NCBI GenBank assembly: GCA_963696025.1
Contig: CAVOII010000009.1
Span: forward strand, 186,001 to 250,000
From: JABCYV01 sp963696025
GTDB taxonomy: Bacteria > Acidobacteriota > Terriglobia > Terriglobales > Acidobacteriaceae
Direction: 5' to 3'
Length of the DNA: 64,000 nucleotides
Each line of letters opens with the position of its first letter. The first letter of the stretch is position 1. The translations under genes and the position numbers were made by a program. This document shows positions 53,004 to 62,160 of the stretch, piece after piece. The notes under the pieces are model-generated. The model was not told the origin of the DNA, searched no databases, and saw only the letters and a program-made list of their open reading frames with translations.

Positions 53004-53216
53004 GTTCGGCCCCTTGCCGGTAGATGCCGCAGCCGCACATCCGGTTTATTTTGGCGTGATCAGCCTTGATCACGCCGCGCGACCTTCACTTTACCCGCGT
53101 TGACGCTTGCTGCTGTTTGCAACTAAGATACGTGAGTAGAAGTGCGCACACACACTCTCCAACATTTCTGAGCACCCGTCCATATTACGGAAGGACAGGA
53201 TTACTTTCGGCTTTTC

Positions 53217-56030
53217 ATGGCGATTACCAAGATTTCGGTGCGCGGGGCGCGCCAACACAATCTCAAGAACATAGACGTTGAAATTCCGCGTAACACACTG
53301 ACCGTGATTACCGGCCTGAGCGGGTCTGGGAAGTCCTCGCTGGCGTTCGACACCATCTACGCCGAGGGTCAGCGGCGCTATGTAGAGACGCTGTCGGCCT
53401 ACGCCCGCCAATTTCTGGACCAGATGGAACGCCCCGATGTGGACGCGATCGACGGGCTGAGCCCTGCTATCTCCATCGAACAGAAGACCACGAGCCGCAG
53501 CCCACGATCGACCGTCGGGACCATCACCGAAATTTACGATTATCTTCGCCTGTTGTTCGCCTCGGTTGGCGTCCCTCATTGTCCCAAGTGCGGTCGGGCG
53601 ATCACACGCCAGTCCGCCGAGCAGATCGTGCAACGGGTAATGGCGTTAACTCCGGAAGATCGCGTCATGGTGCTGGCGCCAATCGTGCGCGGGCGCAAAG
53701 GCGAATTCAAAAAAGAGATGGAGAAGCTGGTGCAGCACGGCTTCACCCGGGCGCGCATCGATGGCGAGTTGCTGAACCTGGACCAGGACATTCCGCTCGA
53801 TAAGCGCAAGAACCACACGATTGAAGTCGTCGTCGATCGTCTTCTTGTGAAAGCGGGAATCGAGCATCGATTGGAACTGTCGGTCGGGCTGGCGATGAAG
53901 CTCGCTGGCGGACTGGTGCAGGTCGCCGTGGTAGGTGGCGAGGAGCAGCTTTATTCGGCTCGGCTGGCGTGTCCGGATTGCGGCATTAACGTGCCACAAC
54001 TGGAGCCGCGGTCCTTTTCGTTTAACAGCTCGTACGGCGCTTGTCCGGAGTGCCATGGTCTGGGCAGCCGATACGATTTCGATCCCGCGAAAGTGATTGT
54101 GGATTGGTCGAAGCCCCTGCTGGATGGCGGACTGGGCCCAGGCTCAGCATCGCAGAATTTGATTCACATGCTCGAGATCACAGCCGCCGCCCACGGCTTC
54201 GATCTGCTGACTCCTTTCGAAAGATTTCCAGAGAAGATTCAGAATCTACTGCTTTATGGCGAAGCGGGCAAAGGTGGTAAGACGGGATTCGTGGGAATTC
54301 TCGGATATCTCACGCAGGCATTGCAGGAATCCACATCCGAAACTTACCGGGAATGGTTGCTGGACTATATGTCGGCCACGGATTGTCCGGCATGTCACGG
54401 CCAGCGGCTGCGTTCGGAGAGTTTGGCGGTGAAAGTGAATGGAATCTCCATCGCCGACTTCACGGCGTTGCCGGTAGCACGCTCCCTTGAGGTTGCCAAG
54501 AAAATCAAGCTGAGCGGCCGCGAGGAGATGATCGCCGGACGCATCGTGCACGAAATCGTGGAGCGGTTGCAGTTTTTGAATGCGGTCGGCCTGGGATACA
54601 TCTCGCTGAATCGTTCGGCAGCGACCCTTTCGGGTGGGGAAGGCCAGCGCATCCGGCTGGCGACGCAGATCGGGTCCAAGCTGCGCGGCGTGCTCTATGT
54701 GCTCGACGAACCCTCGATCGGCCTGCATCACCGCGACAATGATCGCTTGCTGCGCGCGCTGGAGGAACTGCGGGACCTGGGAAACACAGTGTTGGTAGTT
54801 GAGCACGACGAAGAAACAATCCGGCGCGCGGACTACGTCATCGACCTTGGTCCGGGCGCGGGGCGGCATGGTGGCGAGTTGGTGGCCCAGGGTACGCCGG
54901 AGGAAATCGTACGGGCTCCCGAGTCGCTGACCGGCGCTTACATTTCGGGCAGGATGCAAATCGAAATGCGAGACGACCGGCGGCAACCCAACGGGGCCGG
55001 CATCAGCGTTTTAGGCGCGCGGGAAAATAATCTGAAGAATCTCGACGTCATTTTCCCTCTCGGAGTAATGACGGTGGTGACGGGAGTTTCGGGGTCGGGC
55101 AAGTCGACGCTGGTGAATGACATCCTTTACCGCGCGCTGGCAAAAAAACTTTATCGTTCGCGGGAAGAAGCCGGGTCCCACAAAGCGATTTCTGGCGCAG
55201 AAAACATTGATAAGGTCATTCGCATCGATCAGTCGCCAATCGGACGCACGCCGCGCTCGAATCCGGCGACTTACACCGGAGTATTCGCGCAGATTCGCGA
55301 TCTCTATGCCATGTTGCCGGAGTCGCGGGAGAGAGGTTATAAGGCGGGAAGGTTTTCGTTCAATGTACCGGGCGGACGGTGCGAGGCTTGCCAGGGTGAA
55401 GGCCAGCGGCGGATCGAGATGAATTTTCTGCCCGATGTTTATGTGCTGTGCGAGGTCTGCGGTGGCAAGCGCTATAACCACGAGACTCTGGCAGTGAAAT
55501 ACAACGGCTACTCCATTGCCGACCTGCTGGAAATGCCCGTGTCTGATGCGCTGCAGATTTTGGAAAACATTCCACAGGTAAAGCAGAAGCTGCAAACCCT
55601 GGTGGATGTAGGCTTGGGTTACATTCATCTCGGGCAATCGGCGGTCACTCTTTCCGGAGGCGAAGCCCAACGCATCAAGCTGGCGCGCGAATTGAGCAAG
55701 CGGCAAACGGGAAAGACTTTATATCTGCTGGACGAACCTACAACCGGGCTGCACTTTGATGATGTCAAGAAGTTGCTGGATGTGCTGCATCGGCTGACAG
55801 ACCTGGGGAATTCGGTGATCATCATCGAACACAATCTGGATGTGATCCGAAACGCTGACTGGATTATTGATCTGGGTCCGGAGGGCGGCGAAGAGGGCGG
55901 CCGGATCGTGGCCCAGGGGACGCCCGAGCAGGTGGTGCGAAATAAAAAGTCATACACCGGTCAGGCGCTGACCCATTATTTCAACGGTAATGGGAGAGTG
56001 CCGGTGGCGATCAAGTCTTCCACGGGGTAG
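53217..56030 (+). CDS. uvrA: Excinuclease ABC subunit A
   Basis: Damage recognition ATPase of nucleotide excision repair. 937 aa, full length. ABC I: Walker A GLSGSGKSS (~residue 33), insertion domain with zinc CPKCGRAITRQ and CPACHGQRL, signature LSGGEGQRI, LDEPSIGLH. ABC II: GVSGSGKST, zinc module CEACQGEGQRR..CEVCGGKRY, LSGGEAQRIKLA, LDEPTTGLH. No LexA-like operator was recognised upstream. Confidence 0.97.
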   Translation: MAITKISVRGARQHNLKNIDVEIPRNTLTVITGLSGSGKSSLAFDTIYAEGQRRYVETLSAYARQFLDQMERPDVDAIDGLSPAISIEQKTTSRSPRSTVGTITEIYDYLRLLFASVGVPHCPKCGRAITRQSAEQIVQRVMALTPEDRVMVLAPIVRGRKGEFKKEMEKLVQHGFTRARIDGELLNLDQDIPLDKRKNHTIEVVVDRLLVKAGIEHRLELSVGLAMKLAGGLVQVAVVGGEEQLYSARLACPDCGINVPQLEPRSFSFNSSYGACPECHGLGSRYDFDPAKVIVDWSKPLLDGGLGPGSASQNLIHMLEITAAAHGFDLLTPFERFPEKIQNLLLYGEAGKGGKTGFVGILGYLTQALQESTSETYREWLLDYMSATDCPACHGQRLRSESLAVKVNGISIADFTALPVARSLEVAKKIKLSGREEMIAGRIVHEIVERLQFLNAVGLGYISLNRSAATLSGGEGQRIRLATQIGSKLRGVLYVLDEPSIGLHHRDNDRLLRALEELRDLGNTVLVVEHDEETIRRADYVIDLGPGAGRHGGELVAQGTPEEIVRAPESLTGAYISGRMQIEMRDDRRQPNGAGISVLGARENNLKNLDVIFPLGVMTVVTGVSGSGKSTLVNDILYRALAKKLYRSREEAGSHKAISGAENIDKVIRIDQSPIGRTPRSNPATYTGVFAQIRDLYAMLPESRERGYKAGRFSFNVPGGRCEACQGEGQRRIEMNFLPDVYVLCEVCGGKRYNHETLAVKYNGYSIADLLEMPVSDALQILENIPQVKQKLQTLVDVGLGYIHLGQSAVTLSGGEAQRIKLARELSKRQTGKTLYLLDEPTTGLHFDDVKKLLDVLHRLTDLGNSVIIIEHNLDVIRNADWIIDLGPEGGEEGGRIVAQGTPEQVVRNKKSYTGQALTHYFNGNGRVPVAIKSSTG

Positions 56031-56053
56031 CAATGTTCATACCGTGGCAGAGC

Positions 56054-56737
56054 TCATTGCGCTTTAGCAGGCTCGTCTTTCACCCGGGTGAATTTCTCAA
56101 TCCAATTTGCTTCCCAGGTCTTGCCGCCATCATCTGAGAATGCCTGCTCAAACCGGGCCGAATCCGGAGTAATGTCCGACCAGACCTGTCGAAGATAAAT
56201 GGTCCGGCCATTGAATGGTTCCCGATCGAAAAACTCGCCATGGCCATTCTTGAACTCACCGATCGTGGGTGGGCCCAGAGTTCCTTGGCTGCTATGGGCA
56301 TAGTTGAGGCTCCACTGGCGGGATTGTGGATTATAGAGGCGCATGCACAGAACTTCGAGGTGACCCGCTGGGCCGTCAGCCTCGAGTTCGGCGAGATTAG
56401 CACGCCCATTCCAAACCTTTCGGTTGACGGAAATGCCGTCGTATTCGACCCAGGTACCAGAGCCTGTTAAGGGATGAAGGAGGCGCGACGTATGACTCTT
56501 CCAGGTACCAATCACGAAGTCAAAATCGTGTTGCCCATCCCGTTCTATGGGAGCGTGTTGACTGCTCGTACGCGATGCGACTGAATTCCGCTGCGCGAGT
56601 CCACCGAAGGGTTGCAAGAAGGTGACCAAGCCGAAGACCAGGAGATAGATTCGAATGTGTTGGATGATGTTCAGCACTGCATTTGAGTCCCAAAACGGCG
56701 TAATTTTACCCCATCTCGCGTGCTCGCGAAGTTGCAT
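56054..56737 (-). CDS. Secreted DUF1579-like protein
   Basis: Up to 227 aa. The body starts DGQHDFDFVIGTWKSHTSRLLHPLTGSGTWVEYDG and continues as a lipocalin-like barrel (MRLYNPQSRQWSLNYAHSSQG, QVWSDITPDSARFEQAFSDDGGKTWE). A signal-like helix (IRIYLLVFGLVTFLQPF) suggests export. A GTG at 56677 would place this helix near the N-terminus and may be the true start. Function unknown. Confidence 0.65.
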   Translation of the reverse strand: MQLREHARWGKITPFWDSNAVLNIIQHIRIYLLVFGLVTFLQPFGGLAQRNSVASRTSSQHAPIERDGQHDFDFVIGTWKSHTSRLLHPLTGSGTWVEYDGISVNRKVWNGRANLAELEADGPAGHLEVLCMRLYNPQSRQWSLNYAHSSQGTLGPPTIGEFKNGHGEFFDREPFNGRTIYLRQVWSDITPDSARFEQAFSDDGGKTWEANWIEKFTRVKDEPAKAQ

Positions 56738-56805
56738 CCGTTGCCTTCCCCGCTGGCATCTGCGAAACTTGCCACTGATCGCCGATTGCCAGTTGCCGAA
56801 AAGCC

Positions 56806-58833
56806 ATGGGTAGAATTCACGTCCTTTCTGAGGCCGTTGCCAATAAGATCGCTGCCGGAGAGGTAGTCGAGCGCCCGGCCTCGGTGGTCAAGGAACTCCT
56901 AGAGAACGCTCTGGACGCCGGTTCGACACGGATCCGCATCCAAGTCGAAGCTGGAGGCAAGAAGCTCATCCAGATCACCGACAACGGCTGCGGGATGGTG
57001 CGCGATGACGCCCTATTGGCCTTCGAGCGTCACGCGACCTCAAAGATTAAGAATGCTGAAGACCTGCTCAGCGTGGCCACGCTAGGATTTCGCGGAGAGG
57101 CGCTGCCTTCGATCGCTTCGGTTTGCCGTCTGCATCTCGAGACCTGCGCCCCACACGAACCCTCGGGGACGATCGTTGAAATCAACGGCGGAAAGATTTT
57201 CAAAGTGGAGGAGGCGGGTTTACCGGCGGGGACATCCATCACTATCCGCGATTTATTCTTCAATACGCCGGCGCGCAAGAAATTTCTGAAGGCGGAGTCC
57301 ACCGAGCTTTCGCATATCGCTTCGCTGGTGACGCACTACGCGCTGGCGCATCCTGAGAAGCATTTCGAACTGCACTCCGCCACCAACGCTGTGCTGGTCG
57401 CGCCGCCGGTGGCTGGATACAGCGAGCGCGTGTACCAGGTTTTCGGCAAAGAAGTTCTGGATCAACTGATTGCGGTGGCTGCAGCGCAGCCGCTGGAGCG
57501 GATTGGATTGCCCCAGCCTCCACCATGGCGACGCGTAGAAGTAGAAGAAGACGAAGAGCAATCTGTGGCAGGGCCTGGCGAAATGCGGGTGCACGGTTTC
57601 GTCTCGAAGCCAGAAATCCAGAAGCTGAATCGCAACTCGATTTACGTCTTCGTGAATGGCCGCTTGATCCGCGATCGCCTCATTCAGCACGCGCTGACCG
57701 ACGCTTATCGCAATATTCTGCCGCCGACGGTTTATCCAGTGGTGTTGCTGTTTCTGGAATTGCCCAGCGGCGAGGTGGATGTGAATGTCCATCCCTCGAA
57801 GACTGAAGTGCGTTTCCGGCAGCAAACCGTGATGCATGATTTTGTGCGCGACTCCGTCCGCGCGGCGCTGATGAAAGCCCGACCGGTGCCGCAGTTCACC
57901 ACGGAAATTGACGCGCATCCTACGGCGAGTCCTTCGCTCACGCCTGGCGCTCGCGTATCGTCAATCGGGGATTCCGCGGCGTGGCGCGCGGCTTACGCTC
58001 CAATCGGGCCGCAGGACTTCACTCTGCAGCCGCCTGTGCCTCCACCCATCAATGAGCGCTTTCAGTTTGGCGGAGGATTTGCGGTGGAGGGTAACGCCGC
58101 GCTAGGCCTGGCGCGCGCGCCGCAGGTGATTCCTGGGGTTCTTATTCCTGAAGTTGCCAAGTCCGAATTTACTCAACCTGAATTTATTAAGACCGACAGC
58201 TGCACTTCGCCGCTTCCCGAGGAGCCCGAGGCTGCTAGCGATCTGTCGTCATCGCTGGCATCGCTCCGGCCATTGGGACAGATTCGCGAATCGTTCATTC
58301 TAGCGGTGAATCACGAGGGGCTCTGGATCATCGACCAGCACGTGGCCCACGAGCGCGTGCTGTTCGAAAGAATTTTGAAGCAGCGCACCGCTCAAGAAGC
58401 GGAGAGCCAGCGTTTGCTCATGCCGCTGATGCTGGAACTTACGCCTGCACAGCAAGCCGTCTTCGCCGAAATTTCAGATGAGCTATCGCAGAACGGATTC
58501 GAGGCCGAGCCTTTTGGCGCTCGCAGCATTGCGGTGAAAGTCGCGCCTGCGGGTATTGAAGCTCCTCAGATTGAAAAGATGCTGCAGGAACTGCTCGACC
58601 AACTTTCCCGGGAAGAGCAGGCTTTGAATCTGGAGAAAGTCCGCACACGGATTGCGGCTTCCATCGCGTGCCACGCCGCCATCAAGGTCAACATGCCGCT
58701 GGAGCAAAATAAGATGGAATGGCTGCTGGCCGAGCTGGCCAAAACTGAGTGTCCGATGTCTTGCCCGCACGGAAGGCCTGTTGTTCTGCGATACTCGTTG
58801 AAGGACATTCAGAAGGCATTCAAAAGGATTTGA
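56806..58833 (+). CDS. mutL: DNA mismatch repair protein MutL
   Basis: 675 aa. The GHKL ATPase has KIAAGEVVERPASVVKELLENALDAG, DNGCGM and GFRGEALPSI. The C-terminal dimerisation/endonuclease domain has DQHVAHERVLFE (DQHAx2Ex4E with Ala to Val), ACHAAIK and CPHGRP. The endonuclease motifs are therefore kept, as in bacteria without MutH. No mutS is in the window. Confidence 0.95.
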   Translation: MGRIHVLSEAVANKIAAGEVVERPASVVKELLENALDAGSTRIRIQVEAGGKKLIQITDNGCGMVRDDALLAFERHATSKIKNAEDLLSVATLGFRGEALPSIASVCRLHLETCAPHEPSGTIVEINGGKIFKVEEAGLPAGTSITIRDLFFNTPARKKFLKAESTELSHIASLVTHYALAHPEKHFELHSATNAVLVAPPVAGYSERVYQVFGKEVLDQLIAVAAAQPLERIGLPQPPPWRRVEVEEDEEQSVAGPGEMRVHGFVSKPEIQKLNRNSIYVFVNGRLIRDRLIQHALTDAYRNILPPTVYPVVLLFLELPSGEVDVNVHPSKTEVRFRQQTVMHDFVRDSVRAALMKARPVPQFTTEIDAHPTASPSLTPGARVSSIGDSAAWRAAYAPIGPQDFTLQPPVPPPINERFQFGGGFAVEGNAALGLARAPQVIPGVLIPEVAKSEFTQPEFIKTDSCTSPLPEEPEAASDLSSSLASLRPLGQIRESFILAVNHEGLWIIDQHVAHERVLFERILKQRTAQEAESQRLLMPLMLELTPAQQAVFAEISDELSQNGFEAEPFGARSIAVKVAPAGIEAPQIEKMLQELLDQLSREEQALNLEKVRTRIAASIACHAAIKVNMPLEQNKMEWLLAELAKTECPMSCPHGRPVVLRYSLKDIQKAFKRI

Positions 58834-58936
58834 AAATCGGCTATTAGCTATTAGCTCCTGGCTTTTGGGCTAGGAACTTCGAGGTCAGCCTGGTTGACCG
58901 AGCTAAAAGCTATGAGCTGGGCTGAGAGCTGCTCTT

Positions 58937-59827
58937 ATGACCGATCAGGAACTCGATCAACTTCGACGCGAAAAGTGGCGCTTGAACGGGCGCCAAGTGC
59001 GGACCCTCGAAGAGGGTCGCGCCTTCATCGAGTCGGTTGGGTTTTGTATGCTCTATCCCCTACGACAACCTGTGTTGGCGCCTACGTTCATCGGCGCCTG
59101 GGCCGGTTCCGATGAACGCTTGCCCACCTGGCAACATGCATTTTCCGATCCGCGTGCTCAAGAGGCTACTGATCTGATGGTCCGCCTGCTGCGCGAGCGC
59201 GACGCTTACGAGGCCAATCAGTTCGACGAGAACAATGCCTTTCTGGTGGCGGGCTCGATTTTTCCTTATTTTTATGCGCTGGTGGGCGAGCGCAATCCCA
59301 AGCAAGCCCCCAAGCCTGGGCCGCGCTCAGAATATTCCCAACTGGCTTGCGATGCGTTTGAACTCATCCGTCGCGCCGGGCCGATCTCGATGCAAAAGAT
59401 GCGCGAAGACCTCGGCGGGAGTGTATCGCTCGCGGCGCTGGGTCACGCGCTGGGTGAGTTGTGGTCGAAGCTGCGCATCACACGAGTGGATTACAAGCCG
59501 GAAGAAGGCGCGTATTGGGACGTGCTCTACCGCTGGTCTGCGGATGCGGTCCGGGAGGGAATTGGCCTGTCGGTGGCAGAGGCTCTGTCGGCGCTGCTTT
59601 CAAAGTATCTGGATTGTGTGATTGCCGCCGACCAGCAGGAAATCGAAGCCTTCTTCGGCAACTTTGTTCCCCGCTCGCGGGTAAAAGAAGCGGTCAATGC
59701 GCTGCTCGCAGCGCGGGAACTGGACTTTATCCGAGTAGGGAAACGGTCTTTGATCCAAATTTCGCCGCCGAAAGCAGGCGCGGCGAGTGGCCCTTCTTCT
59801 GGCTTCAAAAGTCTCGATCGAAAATAA
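58937..59827 (+). CDS. AlkZ/YcaQ-related winged-helix protein
   Basis: 296 aa with REKWRLNGRQVRTLEEGRAFIESVGFCMLYPL near the N-terminus, LLRERDAYEANQF, and a winged-helix-like middle (GPISMQKMREDLGG..ALGHALGELWSKLRI). This resembles the AlkZ-related group around the interstrand crosslink glycosylase YcaQ. The catalytic QxQ/QxD motif is not clearly visible, so activity is uncertain. It lies downstream of mutL, same strand. Confidence 0.55.
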   Translation: MTDQELDQLRREKWRLNGRQVRTLEEGRAFIESVGFCMLYPLRQPVLAPTFIGAWAGSDERLPTWQHAFSDPRAQEATDLMVRLLRERDAYEANQFDENNAFLVAGSIFPYFYALVGERNPKQAPKPGPRSEYSQLACDAFELIRRAGPISMQKMREDLGGSVSLAALGHALGELWSKLRITRVDYKPEEGAYWDVLYRWSADAVREGIGLSVAEALSALLSKYLDCVIAADQQEIEAFFGNFVPRSRVKEAVNALLAARELDFIRVGKRSLIQISPPKAGAASGPSSGFKSLDRK

Positions 59828-59903
59828 CTGGGACTAGCAGACGAAGAGAACTAGATGCCATAATTCTCGCTACGAAGCGAATTTAACCTGAAATTCACGC
59901 CGC

Positions 59904-59936
59904 CTGTTAACACAACTGTAACAATTCCTCTGTTAT
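59904..59936 (+). promoter_or_regulatory. Pho-box-like direct repeats
   Basis: CTGTTAA (59904), CTGTAAC (59916) and CTGTTAT (59930) repeat with 12- and 14-nt periods, near but not equal to the canonical 11. TATAGT (59934-59939) overlaps the last. The site lies 50 bp upstream of a phosphate transporter gene. Confidence 0.45.
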
Positions 59937-59987
59937 AGTTCTCACCTTTCGTGGCCGCAGTTCCTTCAGCCACGCGGGGAGATCCTT

Positions 59988-61599
59988 ATGGCTGCACCTG
60001 CTTCAACCCCTGCATCTTCGCCGAGGCCGATGGCAGTTCCCGCTCTTGAAGCAAAGCTCGGCAAGGGGCCGGGGAAGATCGGGGTCCTGGTGTTTGGAAT
60101 CGTGATGATTATCGGGGTTATCTATGCCGCCTCGCATCTGATTTCTGACCTATCCGGAGTCCATAACCCTTCGGTTCTTCCATTTCTTCTGCTAGGTCTG
60201 GCATTGCTGACAGCGCTGGGGTTCGAGTTTGTGAACGGGTTTCATGACACAGCCAACGCGGTCGCCACCGTCATTTATACCCACTCGCTTGAGCCGCATG
60301 TTGCGGTGGTGTGGTCCGGCTTCTGGAATTTTCTTGGTGTGATGACCTCCAGTGGCCTGGTTGCGTTCGCGATCGTCTCGCTGCTGCCGGTGGAATTGAT
60401 TCTCCAAGTTGGCAGCAAGGCTGGATTCGCCATGGTCTTCGCGCTCCTGCTCGCGGCCATCATCTGGAATCTGAGCACGTGGTATTTCGGATTGCCGGCT
60501 TCGAGTTCTCACACCCTGATTGGCTCGGTGATTGGTGTGGGAATCGCAAACCAACTAATGTCAGCTCGCACCGGTACTAGTGGAGTGGACTGGGCGCAGG
60601 CGACTAACATTGGCAAGTCGCTGCTGCTTTCTCCCATCGTCGGTTTCGTTTGTGCCGCCCTTTTGCTCAGCGTGCTGAAAGTGTTCGTTAAGAATCGAAA
60701 GCTTTATGAAGCCCCTGAAGGCACGGAACCACCCCCTTTCTGGATTCGCGCTCTTCTTGTGTTGACTTGCACGGGCGTGAGCTTTGCCCACGGGTCGAAC
60801 GACGGACAGAAGGGCATGGGCCTGATCATGCTCATTCTCATCGGAACTGTTCCCACTGCTTACGCTTTGAACCATGCCGTTACCAGAAAGCAGTCCGATG
60901 ATTTCATCGCTGTCTCCCAGCAGGCCGCCAATACTCGTGAACGCGAACGCTGTAATCGGGGACGCGCGGGAGGAAGTGACGGAGTACATCCGAAGCAAGG
61001 AATACACGCCTAACGTAACCTTGGCCCTTCGCCAGCTGGTAAGCGACATCGGCAACGAAACCGTAATGTTTGGCGAACTAGGAAAAATTCCCAATGACCG
61101 CGTTCGTAACTTCCGCAACGACATGTATCTGGTGAGCGAGGCATTACGCCTGATGCAAAAGACTCACCAGCCAGCCATAGCGGCTGGCGACTGGCAGGCG
61201 TTAGCGAACTACAAGAAACACATTGACAATGCCACGAAATTCATCCCCACGTGGGTCAAAGTGGCGGTCGCGATCGCATTAGGCTTGGGAACGATGATCG
61301 GGTGGAAGCGAATTGTAGTGACGGTGGGAGAAAAGATTGGCAAGAACCATCTCACCTACGGGCAGGGCGCCGCCGCGGAAATCACCGCCATGGTCACGAT
61401 CGGGGCGGCCGACTGGTTCGGGCTTCCGGTCAGTACGACTCACGTGCTCTCATCCGGAATCGCAGGGACCATGGTGGCCAACCACTCTGGCCTGCAATGG
61501 GAAACCGTCAGAAATCTGCTGATGGCATGGGTGCTCACCTTACCAGCATCCATTGTTCTTGCGGGGTTTCTGTTCTGGGGATTCCGCACCGCGTTCTAG
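59988..61599 (+). pseudogene. PiT-family inorganic phosphate transporter, split by a frameshift
   Basis: The first frame (59988-61013) has the PiT signature GFEFVNGFHDTANAVATVIYTHSL and SFAHGSNDGQKGMGL. It then runs into a spurious Arg-rich tail after SQQAAN. The second frame, +1, resumes near 60931 (ILVNANAVIGDAREEVTEYI) and covers RNDMYLVSEALRLM, GLGTMIGWKRIVVTVGEKIGK and the second repeat VTIGAADWFGLPVSTTHVLSSG, ending at 61599. Together they equal one ~537-aa transporter. A 1-base insertion at about 60920-60935, in the cytosolic loop, is the simplest reading. GGGGAG precedes the ATG. Confidence 0.85.
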
Positions 61600-61625
61600 T
61601 GGCCCTTTACAGCGGAGAGAAGCAG

Positions 61626-61967
61626 CTAGGTCTTCGAGAACAGCTGCATCAGGTTAGTGATGCGCAGCAGTTCCAGCACGCGAGGAGTCATGTTGGCGAA
61701 TTCCAGTATGCACATGCCCTGCCTGATTGCAGACACCTTGAGTCCCACCAGCGTCCCCAGACCCGAGCTATCGAGATAATTTACATCGCCGAGGTCGATA
61801 ACAATGCGGCCACCGAGAGGGAACAGCGGACTGACCACTTCTTTCATCTCACCGCCCGTCTGGCTAACCAGCCTGCCGTGACACTTGACGGTCGTCACTT
61901 GATTCCCGTATTCGTCTTTATCTTTCGACTTCTCAACTTCACACTTGAACGAACCATCCGAGGTCAT
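61626..61967 (-). CDS. STAS-domain anti-sigma factor antagonist-like protein
   Basis: 113 aa. VIDLGDVNYLDSSGLGTLVGL carries the phosphorylatable Ser in DSSGLG, followed by GMCILEFANMTPRVLELLRITNLMQLF, as in SpoIIAA/RsbV. A partner kinase or anti-sigma factor is not adjacent. It may belong to a stress-signalling partner-switching system. Confidence 0.87.
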   Translation of the reverse strand: MTSDGSFKCEVEKSKDKDEYGNQVTTVKCHGRLVSQTGGEMKEVVSPLFPLGGRIVIDLGDVNYLDSSGLGTLVGLKVSAIRQGMCILEFANMTPRVLELLRITNLMQLFSKT

Positions 61968-62160
61968 GGTTGTGCCGTCTCCATTTAGGCTGGGAAGTTT
62001 GCAATAGTAGCATCCGGCCTCAGGGGTGTCATGTTAATTTCAGCTCGGCGGGTGCGCATCCATCCGTTACGTTTTCACTTCAGACGCGATTGACGCCACC
62101 ACTAGGCCGGTCCTAGACTGCGTTCTGGAAACAGAAATTTTTCTTCTCGAGGTTTCATCA

